NCBI RefSeq assembly: GCF_003858645.1
Contig: NZ_RQJP01000001.1
Location: forward strand, 1,240,001 to 1,304,000
Length of the DNA: 64,000 bases
DNA from: Larkinella knui
GTDB taxonomy: Bacteria > Bacteroidota > Bacteroidia > Cytophagales > Spirosomataceae
Direction: 5' to 3'
The notes under the pieces are model-generated. The model was not told the origin of the DNA and ran no database searches. It worked only from the letters and a program-made list of their open reading frames with translations. Of the stretch, positions 44,506 through 55,795 are shown one piece after another (position 1 is the first letter of the stretch; every line of letters starts with the position of its first letter). A program made the position numbers and the translations under genes.

Positions 44506-46503
44506 TTATTTCGTCTTTCTCGCTTCCACCAGCGCCCGGATTTCGGATGCGGTTTTATACACTTGCTCGCCTTTTCGAACTTTCGTCCGAATAAATTTGG
44601 GGCGTTTTTTTGTCTCTTCAAAAATCTTACTGATGTATTCACCCAAAAATGATACCCCCAGCAGATTGATACCGCCGAACAGCATGACCAGAATAATCAC
44701 CGTTGATAAACCGGCCGGCGTATTTGGGAAGAACACAAATTTGGCCAGAATCTGCCAGAGAATGCCCACCAGCGACAAACCCGTCAGGATAAACCCGGCG
44801 TAGGACATCAATTCGAGGGGGGCAAAGCTGAAGGAGAAAATCGCTTTTTTCGCCCACCAGATGTTCTTGGTCCAGTTGTTGGTCGAAACGCCGAACATAC
44901 GCTCCGGCCGGACGTAATCGACGCCGGTTTGTTTGAAACCCACCCACGCCCGCAGTCCGCGCAGAAACTGCTCGGTTTCGGGGAGTGCCACCAGTTCCCG
45001 AACCACTTTCTGGTCGATCATCGAGAAATCCCCCGCATCGACCGGAATGTTGATGTACGACATTTTCTTGAACAGGCGGTAGAAGGTTCGGTAAAAAAAA
45101 TGGACGTGGGGCGGCATCTCCCGCTGAACCCGAACGCCGTAGGTCACATCGAACCCCTGCTGCCATTTTTCGTAGAAACTGGGAATGATTTCGGGAGGAT
45201 CCTGCAAATCGCCGTCCATCAACACGACGGCATCACCGGTCGAGATTTCCATACCACTTAGAAAAGCCGACTGGGATCCGAAGTTGCGCGAATGCGTAAT
45301 GCCGATCACGTTCGAATCTTTCGCACAAATCCCGTCGATCACTTCTTCCTGATTGTCGGGCGAATTGTCGTTGACGAAAATAATTTCGTACCGGACCTTC
45401 ATTTCATTAAACGTTTTGACCAGCCGCTCATACATGATCGGAATGGCCTGGGCGTCCTTATAACAGGCTATAATGGCCGTAATAACCGGGTTGAGCGTCG
45501 GATTGGCAAATGCCGGCAGCACCCGACCGGAATAATCGTGCTGAATTTGCCAGTCGGCGGTTTTCCGGAGTCCCGTACGCAGGGAAGTCCGGGCTTTCCA
45601 GCCGAGGTCGGCGTTGGCGGCTTCGGGGTCACCATACCAGTCGCTGAGGTCCCACTGCCGGTTTCCCATGCTGCCCCAGACAGGCTCGATGGTCAGATCG
45701 AAGGTGTTGCGGGTTGCATCGACCAACTCGCGCATGGTGGTTTTCTGGCCCGTTGCGATGTTATAGGAGCGGCCGCTGATCGTTTTATCCACTTTTAAAG
45801 CCGCCTGAACAAAGGCTTCCACGCAATCGTCGATGTAAACAAAATCGCGGCTGATGTCGGGCGAAACGAGTGGGGGCAAGGTATTTTTCCGGGCTTCTTC
45901 CACCAGCCGGGGAATCAACCGGTCGGGTTCCTCCCAGCCACCATAGATCGAATACAACCGCAAATTCAAGGTTTTCAAACCGTGGACGCGCGCGTAAAAT
46001 TCCAGCATGTAAGCGGCTGAAACTTTGGAAACGGCGTAGTGGCTGTTGGGTTCGACGCGGTCGGTTTCTTTGGGAGCGGTGCAGTTAAAACCGTATTCCG
46101 AGCTGCTTCCGGCGTGGATGTAGACCGTTTCCGGCGTGCAGTTTTCCAGAATATTGACAGTGCCGTTTACGTTGGTTTCGTACGTCAGATTGACGTTCTT
46201 CTGTTTGCTGTAGGCTCCATAAGCCGCCAGATTAAAGATGGTACGGGGTTTATACCGGTCGAAAATTTCCTGAACCGATTTATGGGAGAGAATATCGCAG
46301 TGGATTACATTTTCAGCCGGTACATTCAGCAGTTTTAGCCGCCAGGCTTTGGTCGCATCGTGGGTGAGTGCGTAACAATCCTTGCGGAGTTGAAAAATCT
46401 GATCGAATAAATTGGCGCCGATAAAGCCGCTGGCTCCGAAGACGAAAATGGGGCCTTTTAGTTGAAGGATGCTGTCCTGGTACGGGAGGATCTGTTGAGA
46501 CAT
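44506..46503 (-). CDS. NAD-dependent epimerase/dehydratase fused to GT2 glycosyltransferase
   Basis: 665 residues in two parts. Residues about 17-325 are an extended SDR sugar epimerase/dehydratase: cofactor motif FGASGFIG (22-29), AGSSSEYG (131-138) and the YxxxK pair Tyr156/Lys160 in SHYAVSK. Residues about 338-560 are a GT-A domain with VNDNSPDN, HSRNFGSQSA and metal motif LMDGDLQDP (428-436), followed by two transmembrane helices (565-590, 600-622), as in ArnC/GtrB polyprenyl-phosphate glycosyltransferases. The protein would make a sugar nucleotide and transfer it to a lipid carrier. It lies between the two transketolase halves. Confidence 0.9.
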   Translation of the reverse strand: MSQQILPYQDSILQLKGPIFVFGASGFIGANLFDQIFQLRKDCYALTHDATKAWRLKLLNVPAENVIHCDILSHKSVQEIFDRYKPRTIFNLAAYGAYSKQKNVNLTYETNVNGTVNILENCTPETVYIHAGSSSEYGFNCTAPKETDRVEPNSHYAVSKVSAAYMLEFYARVHGLKTLNLRLYSIYGGWEEPDRLIPRLVEEARKNTLPPLVSPDISRDFVYIDDCVEAFVQAALKVDKTISGRSYNIATGQKTTMRELVDATRNTFDLTIEPVWGSMGNRQWDLSDWYGDPEAANADLGWKARTSLRTGLRKTADWQIQHDYSGRVLPAFANPTLNPVITAIIACYKDAQAIPIMYERLVKTFNEMKVRYEIIFVNDNSPDNQEEVIDGICAKDSNVIGITHSRNFGSQSAFLSGMEISTGDAVVLMDGDLQDPPEIIPSFYEKWQQGFDVTYGVRVQREMPPHVHFFYRTFYRLFKKMSYINIPVDAGDFSMIDQKVVRELVALPETEQFLRGLRAWVGFKQTGVDYVRPERMFGVSTNNWTKNIWWAKKAIFSFSFAPLELMSYAGFILTGLSLVGILWQILAKFVFFPNTPAGLSTVIILVMLFGGINLLGVSFLGEYISKIFEETKKRPKFIRTKVRKGEQVYKTASEIRALVEARKTK

Positions 46504-46546
46504 TCGTGGTTAACTAGTAGAGATAGAGCCTGTTTTTCAGACAGGA

Positions 46547-47362
46547 TTAGGCGGTAAAATACCGATCGTTGATGTCGGAACAGGCCTGGTCATACAGATC
46601 GGCCGTCATGGGCAGGTAGTGCCATTCGAGCCGGTTTTCCATATACGAAACCCCTTTGCCTTTTACCGTATGGGCAATGATGACTTTGGGTTTGCCATTG
46701 GTTTGCAGCCGAAGCGTATCGAGCGTAACGAGCAGGGCTTCCACGTCGTGGCCGTCGGCTTCAACCACCTCGAAACCAATGGCTTTCCATTTGGCGACAT
46801 CGGCGGTATCGCCGAACACATCGGCGGTTTGACCAAACCCCTGCAAGCCGTTTTTGTCGATCAGCACAGTCAGGTTGTCCAGGCCTTGCTGAATGGCGTA
46901 ATGGGCGGCCTCCCAGGTCGTGCCTTCGTTGGTTTCTCCGTCCGACATCAGCACGTAAACCGCATGCGGGTTGCCCTGCAATTTGTTGGCGTGAGCAATG
47001 CCCGAAGCGATCGGAAAACCGTGTCCGAGCGAGCCGGTGGCAAACGGAATGCCTTTGTGTTTGTTGGGAGCGGGGTGGGCGGGCAGCGTGGTTCCATTTT
47101 TGTAGAACGACTGCAATTGTTCGTCCGTAATTTCGCCCAGATGGTTGAGGCAGACGTACAAAGCTGCTGCGGCATGACCCTTCGACAGGATGAACGTATC
47201 GTCCTCCTGTTTGCGAAGAATCAGTGTGGCAATCATCATGTCGAGGCAGCTCAGCGAACAGCCAATGTGCCCGGCATGCGCCTTATTGTACAATTCCAGA
47301 ACCTTCAGCCGCAATTGGCCGCTGAGGGTGGTGATATCGGTTGTCAGTGCTGGTGAAGTCAT
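46547..47362 (-). CDS. Transketolase, N-terminal subunit (split)
   Basis: 271 residues equal to the diphosphate-binding half of transketolase: AHAGHIGCSLSCLD, LSKGHAAAALY, GSLGHGFPIASG and the metal/TPP motif SDGETNEGTTWEAAHYA...DKNGLQ. The first Gly of the usual GDGE is Ser. It pairs with the C-terminal subunit at 43481-44392. Its start codon is preceded by the GT39 stop 1 nt away, so translation may be coupled. Confidence 0.9.
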   Translation of the reverse strand: MTSPALTTDITTLSGQLRLKVLELYNKAHAGHIGCSLSCLDMMIATLILRKQEDDTFILSKGHAAAALYVCLNHLGEITDEQLQSFYKNGTTLPAHPAPNKHKGIPFATGSLGHGFPIASGIAHANKLQGNPHAVYVLMSDGETNEGTTWEAAHYAIQQGLDNLTVLIDKNGLQGFGQTADVFGDTADVAKWKAIGFEVVEADGHDVEALLVTLDTLRLQTNGKPKVIIAHTVKGKGVSYMENRLEWHYLPMTADLYDQACSDINDRYFTA

Positions 47363-47363
47363 T

Positions 47364-49154
47364 TTAATACCTGTATTTCATTCCTTCGAGGTCAAAGATA
47401 GTGATTTTCTGGCCCGTCCGTCCTTTGACCAGTACAATCTTATCCGGCTCGTTGGGGTCGATACGCTGATAATACGTTGCATCCTTCGGTAAATAGAGAT
47501 TGACCAATTGGGCTTCGATAATGGCGTAGGGCCGGCCACTTTTGTCAATATCGCTATATTCATGGCGTTTCAGAGAGGGATACAAAACCGTATCGCCGGG
47601 CGCATAAAGCGCTTCAATTTTTTTGGCGGATGCCCAGAATGGATTGGCGATGCGGGGAATGGCAAACGACGTATACTTCGGGGCGGTATCGTTGTAAATC
47701 CGCTGGAGCAACTGAACAATCAGACCGCTCTGGATCAGCAGAATCGCAGCCAGTGGCAAACTGAGCCATAGTTTCTGGGTCGAAAGCTTCAGAATCAGGA
47801 TGGCCACCAGAATGATGACGTACGGAAACGAAAACCCCGAATACCGTTGCGTAATGCCGTAGGTGTGGCCGGACCGGAACGCCATCAGCAACAGAAACAA
47901 GGTTGGGACAAGCGACAGCAGGACCAGAAAAACAAGCAACGGGCGGTCATTCGGCCGGAAATCTTCCAGCAGAGCCGCGCCCAATAAGTAAAAAAACGGC
48001 AGTGTGGCCGACAAGACCAGGTGCTGCAGCGGATTGGCCGTATAATAAATCGCACCGGCCAGAAACAGGGCGGGTAAAGCCAGTTTAATCCACTGGGGCG
48101 GTTGCCGCTGGTTGCGATACCGGTGAATCAGGGCCACCGACAGCACGCCGATCAGGAGCGCGACCGCCACATTCCGGTAACCAACCGCAGCCGATGCCAG
48201 GCCATTGGTGAACAGAACCAGATCGCTCCAAACCGGTAGCGATCGCCAGAAAACATTCGGGACCGTGGCGGGCAGCACAATACCGAAGGTACTGTTCAGC
48301 GGATTAGTGAGGGCGATATGGCGATAAAACTGCGCCTGGTGGTTGAGCGTGAAAAAGGTGGTTTGTCCACCGCCATACGTCAGCCATAAAGCAACCAATC
48401 CGATGGCGACCGCGAACGACGCCCCGAATTTATACCACATCGGCCATTTCCGGACGTACAGAAGGGTGTATAACCCGTGGCATAAAAAAACCGTAATCGT
48501 CAGGTAATGCGAAAGAATTGAAACCGTTACGAGGGCACCATAACCCACGTATAAACGCAGAGGCACTTTCCGTTTCTTTTCTTTTTCGATGATGACCAGA
48601 AAAACGTGCGTCGAGAGCAGCGTCAGAAAGAACGTCATCGAATAGTTGCGGGCAATGTGGCTCTGGGCGATAAAAAGCGGCTCGATGGCGGCAATAAACG
48701 CACTGATCAACGCCAGGCGATTGGCCACTTCGGGGTCCTGTCGAAAATGTCGTTTGACGAAAAAATAGAGCAGCAGAACGGTTAAAGTACTAAATATAAC
48801 CGACGGAAAACGGATTGAAAAATCACTGAGCCCGAATAGTTTCAGCCAAATCCACAAAATCACGTAATAGGCCGGACTGTGGCCGATGTCTCCGCGGGCG
48901 ATCGCTTCGTTGTAATCGGCGATCGTCTTTGGTTTCCAGAATTCCTGTGGCGTAAAATAAGGCGAATCCTTCTTGTCAAACACGTCGTGTTGGTTGGCGC
49001 CTTCGTGCACGACACCCTGGGTGATGAGAAGCGTCGCTTTCTCGTCGAACCAAATACCGTAGGTGTCCAGGCGGTAAATCCGGAGAATAAAAGCCAATAG
49101 CAGGATTCCGGCAAGAATGAAAACAGACGTTCGACGGTGTGGCGATAAGGACAT
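47364..49154 (-). CDS. GT39-type integral membrane glycosyltransferase
   Basis: 596 residues from the ATG at 49154; the preceding TTG is an alternative. About twelve membrane helices are present. The first periplasmic loop carries the Asp-Glu pair of GT-C/GT39 enzymes in YGIWFDEKATL (residues 37-38). The C-terminal soluble tail of about 90 residues ends in GMKYRY. The family uses polyprenyl-phosphate sugars to glycosylate lipids or proteins outside the membrane, matching the lipid-sugar-making fusion protein two genes downstream. It heads the glycan operon. Confidence 0.85.
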   Translation of the reverse strand: MSLSPHRRTSVFILAGILLLAFILRIYRLDTYGIWFDEKATLLITQGVVHEGANQHDVFDKKDSPYFTPQEFWKPKTIADYNEAIARGDIGHSPAYYVILWIWLKLFGLSDFSIRFPSVIFSTLTVLLLYFFVKRHFRQDPEVANRLALISAFIAAIEPLFIAQSHIARNYSMTFFLTLLSTHVFLVIIEKEKKRKVPLRLYVGYGALVTVSILSHYLTITVFLCHGLYTLLYVRKWPMWYKFGASFAVAIGLVALWLTYGGGQTTFFTLNHQAQFYRHIALTNPLNSTFGIVLPATVPNVFWRSLPVWSDLVLFTNGLASAAVGYRNVAVALLIGVLSVALIHRYRNQRQPPQWIKLALPALFLAGAIYYTANPLQHLVLSATLPFFYLLGAALLEDFRPNDRPLLVFLVLLSLVPTLFLLLMAFRSGHTYGITQRYSGFSFPYVIILVAILILKLSTQKLWLSLPLAAILLIQSGLIVQLLQRIYNDTAPKYTSFAIPRIANPFWASAKKIEALYAPGDTVLYPSLKRHEYSDIDKSGRPYAIIEAQLVNLYLPKDATYYQRIDPNEPDKIVLVKGRTGQKITIFDLEGMKYRY

Positions 49155-49180
49155 CAATCAATGGAATAACTTTCTGCGGG

Positions 49181-49188
49181 CAAAAATA
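49181..49188 (-). promoter_or_regulatory. -7 box of the glycan operon starting with the GT39 gene
   Basis: Reads TATTTTTG on the minus strand, an exact TAnnTTTG match, 26 nt before the ATG at 49154. It lies in the 51-nt gap between this gene and the OmpA gene. Confidence 0.5.
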
Positions 49189-49205
49189 AACTGATTTGTG
49201 GGACT

Positions 49206-51242
49206 TTACATTTTCAGGATCGTAAATTCTACTCTTCGGTTCAACCGGCGCTTCTCTTCGGTCTCGTTACTGGCAATGGGTTTACTGGGTCCCCAGGCTT
49301 TGGTCTGGATGCGGAGATCAGGAATTCCCTGTTCCATTAAATACTCCTTGATGACCCGGACCCGGTCCTGCGAAAGCTTCATGTTTAAATCCCAAACGCC
49401 TTGATTATCAGTGTGTCCGTCTACCTGAATTTCCATGGTTGGATGCTCTTTCAGCATCTGCACTACGCGGTCGAGCTCGGCATTGGAACCGCTTAACAGC
49501 ACGGCTTTGCTTTGCTCGAACAGCACGTCGTGCAACACCACCCGCTGACCGGCTTTGATGGGCGTTAAAATGAGATTTTTACGAATTTCCTTAAATCGTT
49601 TGTCCTTGCTGAGATCGATAAATTCGGTGGTTGGAAAGTATCCTTCGCGTTTTGCCGTCAGATTGTAGCTGTTTTGCATGGCCAGCAATAGCTTGTAATC
49701 GCCGGTTTCGGGGTCATAACTAACGTGGCTGTTCTCCTTGTTGTCGGGGGCGATGGCCGAGAAAACTTCGGCAGCAACCGGTTTTTTACTGACGCCGTCA
49801 ATTACCTTTCCCGATACGATAGCAACCGGATCGGGTTTGATGGTCGGATAGAGTTTCAGGCGGAAAATATCTTCGCCACCCATCGAATTCTGGATCGAAC
49901 TGAGGTACGCATAATCGCCGGTGGCCGGAATGGTAAAATAACCGTCCCATTCGGGCGTGTTGACATTTGGCCCCAGGTTTTCCGGTTCCGACCATTTAGT
50001 CCACGTATCATCGAGCCGGCGGCTGACGAAGATATCGCCATTGCCATATTCGGGTCGTCCGGCTGAGGTGAAATACAGGGTTCGGGAATCGGAAGCGACA
50101 AAGGGCGCGCCTTCATACTCCGCCGTATTCAGCATTGGTCCCATGCTGACCGGTTCGCTCCACGTTTGGTTGGGCTGTAAAAACGAAACGTACAAGTCTT
50201 TGTCTCCCAGTGAGTTCCGGCGTTGAACGGACAGAATCATCGTTTTCCCGTCGGGCACAATCGCGTATTCGGTATACGCATTTTTGTGCAGGTTGTGGTT
50301 ATTGGCGATCACGCATTCGACCGGAAACGACCAGCCGTTTTTCCCCAGCGTCGATTTCGATAAACCGTAGGTTACCGAACCGTCCGGTTTATAAACGTTG
50401 ATCAGGTAAAGCGTACGGCCATCCGGCGACATCCCGCTGACGGCATTGTCGGCAGTGGTATTGATCGGCGGTCCCATGTTGACGGCGTTTCCCCACTCGC
50501 CGTTGGGTTGAAGGGTCGAATACCAGACATCCTGGTTTTTGGGATCACCGGTATTGCGTTCGTGTTGTCCCCGCGTAAAATACAGCGTTTTTCCATCCGG
50601 CGAGATGACCGGGGCCACTTCCTGACCGCGTGAATTCACCTGAGAACCAATATTTTCTTTGACCAGGTCCTTGGGCGCATCTTTGGATACGTTGATGGCA
50701 ATGTCGATGGGCTGGGGATCGGCCGAAATCCCAATGGCGTCGATCTGGTTGGCGCCTTTAATCCGGTTGGGACTGATGACCAGTTTTACGGTATTAGCGG
50801 TCACCACCGGATCCGTCGGGGCTATACGGAGCACGGGCGTTTGGCCATTTTCGGCAATCTGTGCGGAAGGCCCCACCTTATAAACCGGTATTTCGCGGCC
50901 CGAACCATCGATGACCAGCACCTGGCTGACGGCACCCGGATTACCGCTCTGGAAGATGGCGATTTGCCGGATGGGAATCGCTTCTGCAAACCGGACCGTG
51001 ATCCACTCGTCATTGGGGCCATCGGGATAGAGTGGTGACCAGGCACAGGGATTATCGCCGACTTTCGGCAGCCGGTTGGGTTTTCCCAGGATCTGATTGG
51101 CCCGGTATTGCTGTGAATAGGCTTCTCCGCGACCTTCCGACGAAAATCCGACTACCGAACTGGCCCATTGTACCGTCTGGGCCGACACGGAAGACCGACC
51201 GAACACAACCCACACCAGCACTAGTAAGACTCCCCGTATCAT
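49206..51242 (-). CDS. OmpA-family protein with PD40-type propeller
   Basis: 678 residues from the ATG at 51242, which begins a clean signal peptide (MIRGVLLVLVWVVFG, ending VSAQ). The longer reading to 51317 translates a heptamer repeat and is rejected. After a galactose-binding-like N-terminal domain (residues 30-170) come PD40 blades (SPDGKTLYFTRG, SPDGRTLYLINV, ASDSRTLYFTSAG), a carboxypeptidase-like beta domain, and a C-terminal OmpA domain (LFEQSKAVLLSGSNAELDRV, VDGHTDNQG, NRRVEF). The family anchors the outer membrane to peptidoglycan; some work near T9SS. Confidence 0.9.
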   Translation of the reverse strand: MIRGVLLVLVWVVFGRSSVSAQTVQWASSVVGFSSEGRGEAYSQQYRANQILGKPNRLPKVGDNPCAWSPLYPDGPNDEWITVRFAEAIPIRQIAIFQSGNPGAVSQVLVIDGSGREIPVYKVGPSAQIAENGQTPVLRIAPTDPVVTANTVKLVISPNRIKGANQIDAIGISADPQPIDIAINVSKDAPKDLVKENIGSQVNSRGQEVAPVISPDGKTLYFTRGQHERNTGDPKNQDVWYSTLQPNGEWGNAVNMGPPINTTADNAVSGMSPDGRTLYLINVYKPDGSVTYGLSKSTLGKNGWSFPVECVIANNHNLHKNAYTEYAIVPDGKTMILSVQRRNSLGDKDLYVSFLQPNQTWSEPVSMGPMLNTAEYEGAPFVASDSRTLYFTSAGRPEYGNGDIFVSRRLDDTWTKWSEPENLGPNVNTPEWDGYFTIPATGDYAYLSSIQNSMGGEDIFRLKLYPTIKPDPVAIVSGKVIDGVSKKPVAAEVFSAIAPDNKENSHVSYDPETGDYKLLLAMQNSYNLTAKREGYFPTTEFIDLSKDKRFKEIRKNLILTPIKAGQRVVLHDVLFEQSKAVLLSGSNAELDRVVQMLKEHPTMEIQVDGHTDNQGVWDLNMKLSQDRVRVIKEYLMEQGIPDLRIQTKAWGPSKPIASNETEEKRRLNRRVEFTILKM

Positions 51243-51256
51243 GCAAACAAGATAAC

Positions 51257-51284
51257 GAATGATGAATGATGAACGATGAATTAG
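51257..51284. repeat. Short heptamer tandem repeat
   Basis: Three copies of GAA[TC]GAT and a degenerate fourth lie immediately upstream of the OmpA start (minus strand). Similar AT-rich heptamer runs occur in the inverted repeat at 44407. It is too short and irregular to be a CRISPR. Confidence 0.6.
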
Positions 51285-51334
51285 GGATGAAAAATTATGA
51301 ATGAAATGAGTCTGCACCCCTGATTCATCCGTAC

Positions 51335-52750
51335 TTAATTCGTATACACCTTATATTCCCACGGTTTCAGTGCAAACGTCAGGGAACTGCGTAATTCGGC
51401 GGGTTGGCGGCTGAATACTTCCGTGTACACCCCTTCAAAACCGTCACCGTTCAGCCGGATGGTCTGGGGCGTCGGACTGAGGTTGACGATCACAATGACC
51501 CGATCATTTTCCTGCTGGCGGTAGAACGCATACACCTTATCGTCTTTCTCCGTCGGAATTTTAATTAACGCCCCCCCCGCTGGTCCGTTCCAAAGGGCGC
51601 GATTGCGGTGTTTTAGCGTCAACAACGTTTTGTAAAAATCGGTTTTGCCGTAGTTTCCCCAGTAAATGGGGTCTTTTTCGTAAAATTTCAGCCGTTTGCT
51701 CAGGTTAGACTCCATGCCGTTATACACCAGCGGCATCCCATCGAACGTAAAAGCCAGCACGGTAAAGGCATCGACTCCGTTGCCAAACAACTCGGTTCCG
51801 GTGCCAACCCACGCATTCTCGTCGTGATTCTGGGTAAAATGCATCTGGTAATACCCCCGCGGAAACCGTTGCTTGTTGTGGCTCAACAGCGAGTCGATGG
51901 CGGAGGCCGGGCGCTTGCCTTTGGCAATCAACTTCATCAGCTGGTAAGAACTCCAGCCGTAATTCATGTTGAAGCATTCTTTAAAATGCTCGGGTTTGTC
52001 TTCCCATTCGGCGAGCATGAACACGGTTTTGATGCTGTCCAGTTTAGGGCGCAGTTCACGCCAGAAATCGTCCGGCACATACCCCGCCACTTCACAGCGA
52101 TACCCGTCGATGTCACATTCACGCACCCAGAATTGCATGGCGTCGATCATGGCTGTCCGAACCTGCGGGTTTTTATAATTCAGATCCACCACGTCCGGGC
52201 GGTCGGTCACTTTGCCCTGTTCGTCGATCGGCGGACTGAGTTTTCCGTTGATTCGCGTATACCAGTCGGGATGCTGTTTCACCCACGTATGCGCACGGCC
52301 GGTATGGTTGGGCACCCAGTCGATGATGACGTGCATTCCCAAATCGTGCGCCTGTTTCACCAGGGCCTTGAAATCGGCCAGTGTGCCAAATTCAGGGTTA
52401 ACGGCTTTATAGTCTTCCACGGCGTACGGATTGCCCGGCAGCGTCCGCTGGCTTTCTTTGCTAATCGGGTGAATCGGCATAAACCAGAGAATGTCAACGC
52501 CCAGTTCCTTGAGTCGGGTGAGTTGCTGTTCAACGGCTTTAAACGTGCCTTCTTCCGAAAATTGACGGGTGTTTACCTCGTAGATGGTTGCATTTTTAGC
52601 CCATTCGACGGTGGGAATGCGGGTCTGAACAACGCTTGAATCGCTGGTATTCGTCGGGTCATTGCCCGTGCTGGGAGTCTGTTTGCAGGACAAAACAGAA
52701 AGAAAAAGTAAACTTCCGGCAATTGCACTGCACCCTATTTTTGTATACAT
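51335..52750 (-). CDS. GH13 alpha-amylase-like lipoprotein with altered nucleophile site
   Basis: 471 residues. The lipoprotein signal has Cys22 (SVLSC). GH13 conserved regions are I VIIDWVPNHTG (141-151), II DGYRCEVAG (215-223), III MLAEWED (245-251, acid/base Glu248) and IV FTQNHDENA (306-313, Asp310). In region II the position that is normally the Asp nucleophile is Glu220 (codon GAA read directly). The protein otherwise looks full length, with a C-terminal beta domain ending WEYKVYTN. It would act on alpha-glucans at the membrane, unless Glu220 makes it a binding protein only. Confidence 0.87.
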   Translation of the reverse strand: MYTKIGCSAIAGSLLFLSVLSCKQTPSTGNDPTNTSDSSVVQTRIPTVEWAKNATIYEVNTRQFSEEGTFKAVEQQLTRLKELGVDILWFMPIHPISKESQRTLPGNPYAVEDYKAVNPEFGTLADFKALVKQAHDLGMHVIIDWVPNHTGRAHTWVKQHPDWYTRINGKLSPPIDEQGKVTDRPDVVDLNYKNPQVRTAMIDAMQFWVRECDIDGYRCEVAGYVPDDFWRELRPKLDSIKTVFMLAEWEDKPEHFKECFNMNYGWSSYQLMKLIAKGKRPASAIDSLLSHNKQRFPRGYYQMHFTQNHDENAWVGTGTELFGNGVDAFTVLAFTFDGMPLVYNGMESNLSKRLKFYEKDPIYWGNYGKTDFYKTLLTLKHRNRALWNGPAGGALIKIPTEKDDKVYAFYRQQENDRVIVIVNLSPTPQTIRLNGDGFEGVYTEVFSRQPAELRSSLTFALKPWEYKVYTN

Positions 52751-52789
52751 GCCTAAATAATAAGCTCGATAAATTGACTAAACCTGTTT

Positions 52790-53482
52790 TTACGCCTGCC
52801 GAAGGGCCGGGTTAAAAAACTTCAGCTGGTGAATGGCTTCGGATGGATGTGCGGCCTTAAAAACGGAACTGCCGGCCACCAGCACATCGGCACCGGCTTC
52901 CACTAAAGCCGCCACGTTGTCGTTCCCTACTCCACCATCGACTTCGATCAGGGCCGTATGACCTGAACCGGCCAGCAACTGACGCAGTTTCCGGATTTTC
53001 TGCAAGGTATGGGGAATAAACGATTGTCCGCCAAATCCCGGATTAACCGACATGATCAACACCTGATCCATTTCATCCAGAACGTCCGCCAGCAGTTCGA
53101 CCGGCGAGTGCGGATTCAGGGCAACGCCCGCCCGGCAACCCGTCTCCCGAATCTGGGTCAGCGTCCGGTGCAGGTGAGTACAGGCTTCCAGATGAACGGT
53201 AATGGTTCCCGGACGATCCGGATTGGCGGCACCGGCTTTGGCAAACGCTTCGATGTACCGTTCGGGTTGAACAATCATCAAGTGGACATCTAACGGTTTG
53301 GTAGCGTGGCGGTTAACGGCTTCGCAAACAGGAATGCCAAATGAAATGTTTGGTACAAACATCCCATCCATGACGTCTACGTGAATCCAGTCCGCTTCAC
53401 TTTGGTTGAGAAATTCAACGTCGCGTTGCAGATTTGCAAAATCAGCCGCCAGGATGGAAGGCGCAATGAGTGGTGGAGTCAT
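52790..53482 (-). CDS. rpe: Ribulose-phosphate 3-epimerase
   Basis: 230 residues, the usual length. Motifs are APSILAADFANLQ, HVDVMDGMFVPNISFG (catalytic Asp and metal His), SVNPGFGGQSF and EVDGGVGNDN. It interconverts ribulose-5-phosphate and xylulose-5-phosphate in the pentose phosphate pathway, so it supplies substrates used by transketolase. It is divergent from ligA. Confidence 0.95.
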   Translation of the reverse strand: MTPPLIAPSILAADFANLQRDVEFLNQSEADWIHVDVMDGMFVPNISFGIPVCEAVNRHATKPLDVHLMIVQPERYIEAFAKAGAANPDRPGTITVHLEACTHLHRTLTQIRETGCRAGVALNPHSPVELLADVLDEMDQVLIMSVNPGFGGQSFIPHTLQKIRKLRQLLAGSGHTALIEVDGGVGNDNVAALVEAGADVLVAGSSVFKAAHPSEAIHQLKFFNPALRQA

Positions 53483-53529
53483 GAAGGCGTTCTTCTGAAT
53501 GTATGGGTACGAATTGCAAAAGTTGACAC

Positions 53530-53537
53530 CAAAATTA
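53530..53537 (-). promoter_or_regulatory. -7 box of rpe
   Basis: Reads TAATTTTG on the minus strand, an exact TAnnTTTG match, 48 nt before the rpe start. A TTG lies about 16 nt upstream. Confidence 0.45.
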
Positions 53538-53649
53538 ATTCTTTTTGTTGGAACAATTGGGAACAGTTGTCAGAGTCAGTAAAGGATTTAGTATGATTGC
53601 AGTTTAATTTAGATTTTTCTTTTTCCGCTTAAAGCTATTGAAATCTTAG

Positions 53650-55707
<2,058 letters not shown>

Positions 55708-55741
55708 GTAAAGAGAAATACGGTTTCACACTGAAAAACCG

Positions 55742-55749
55742 TACCTTTG
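55742..55749 (+). promoter_or_regulatory. -7 box of dapA
   Basis: TACCTTTG is an exact TAnnTTTG match, 46 nt before the dapA start and 34 nt after the ligA stop, implying that dapA has its own promoter. Confidence 0.5.
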
Positions 55750-55795
55750 CCACTAATTTCTGATTTGCCAATTCCTTCTAATCCAGAATAAATAC

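Noticed and set aside
46619-47356. 245-codon plus-strand frame
   Set aside because: Antisense to the transketolase N-terminal gene, which carries the TPP motif.
51257-51284. Possible CRISPR or phase-variable repeat
   Set aside because: Only three to four 7-nt units, with no spacers; too short for CRISPR, and located outside the coding region.
51243-51317. Longer start of the OmpA gene
   Set aside because: It would translate the heptamer repeat and place the signal peptide 25 residues inside the protein.
51824-52639. 271-codon plus-strand frame
   Set aside because: Antisense to the GH13 gene; the composition is typical of a shadow frame.
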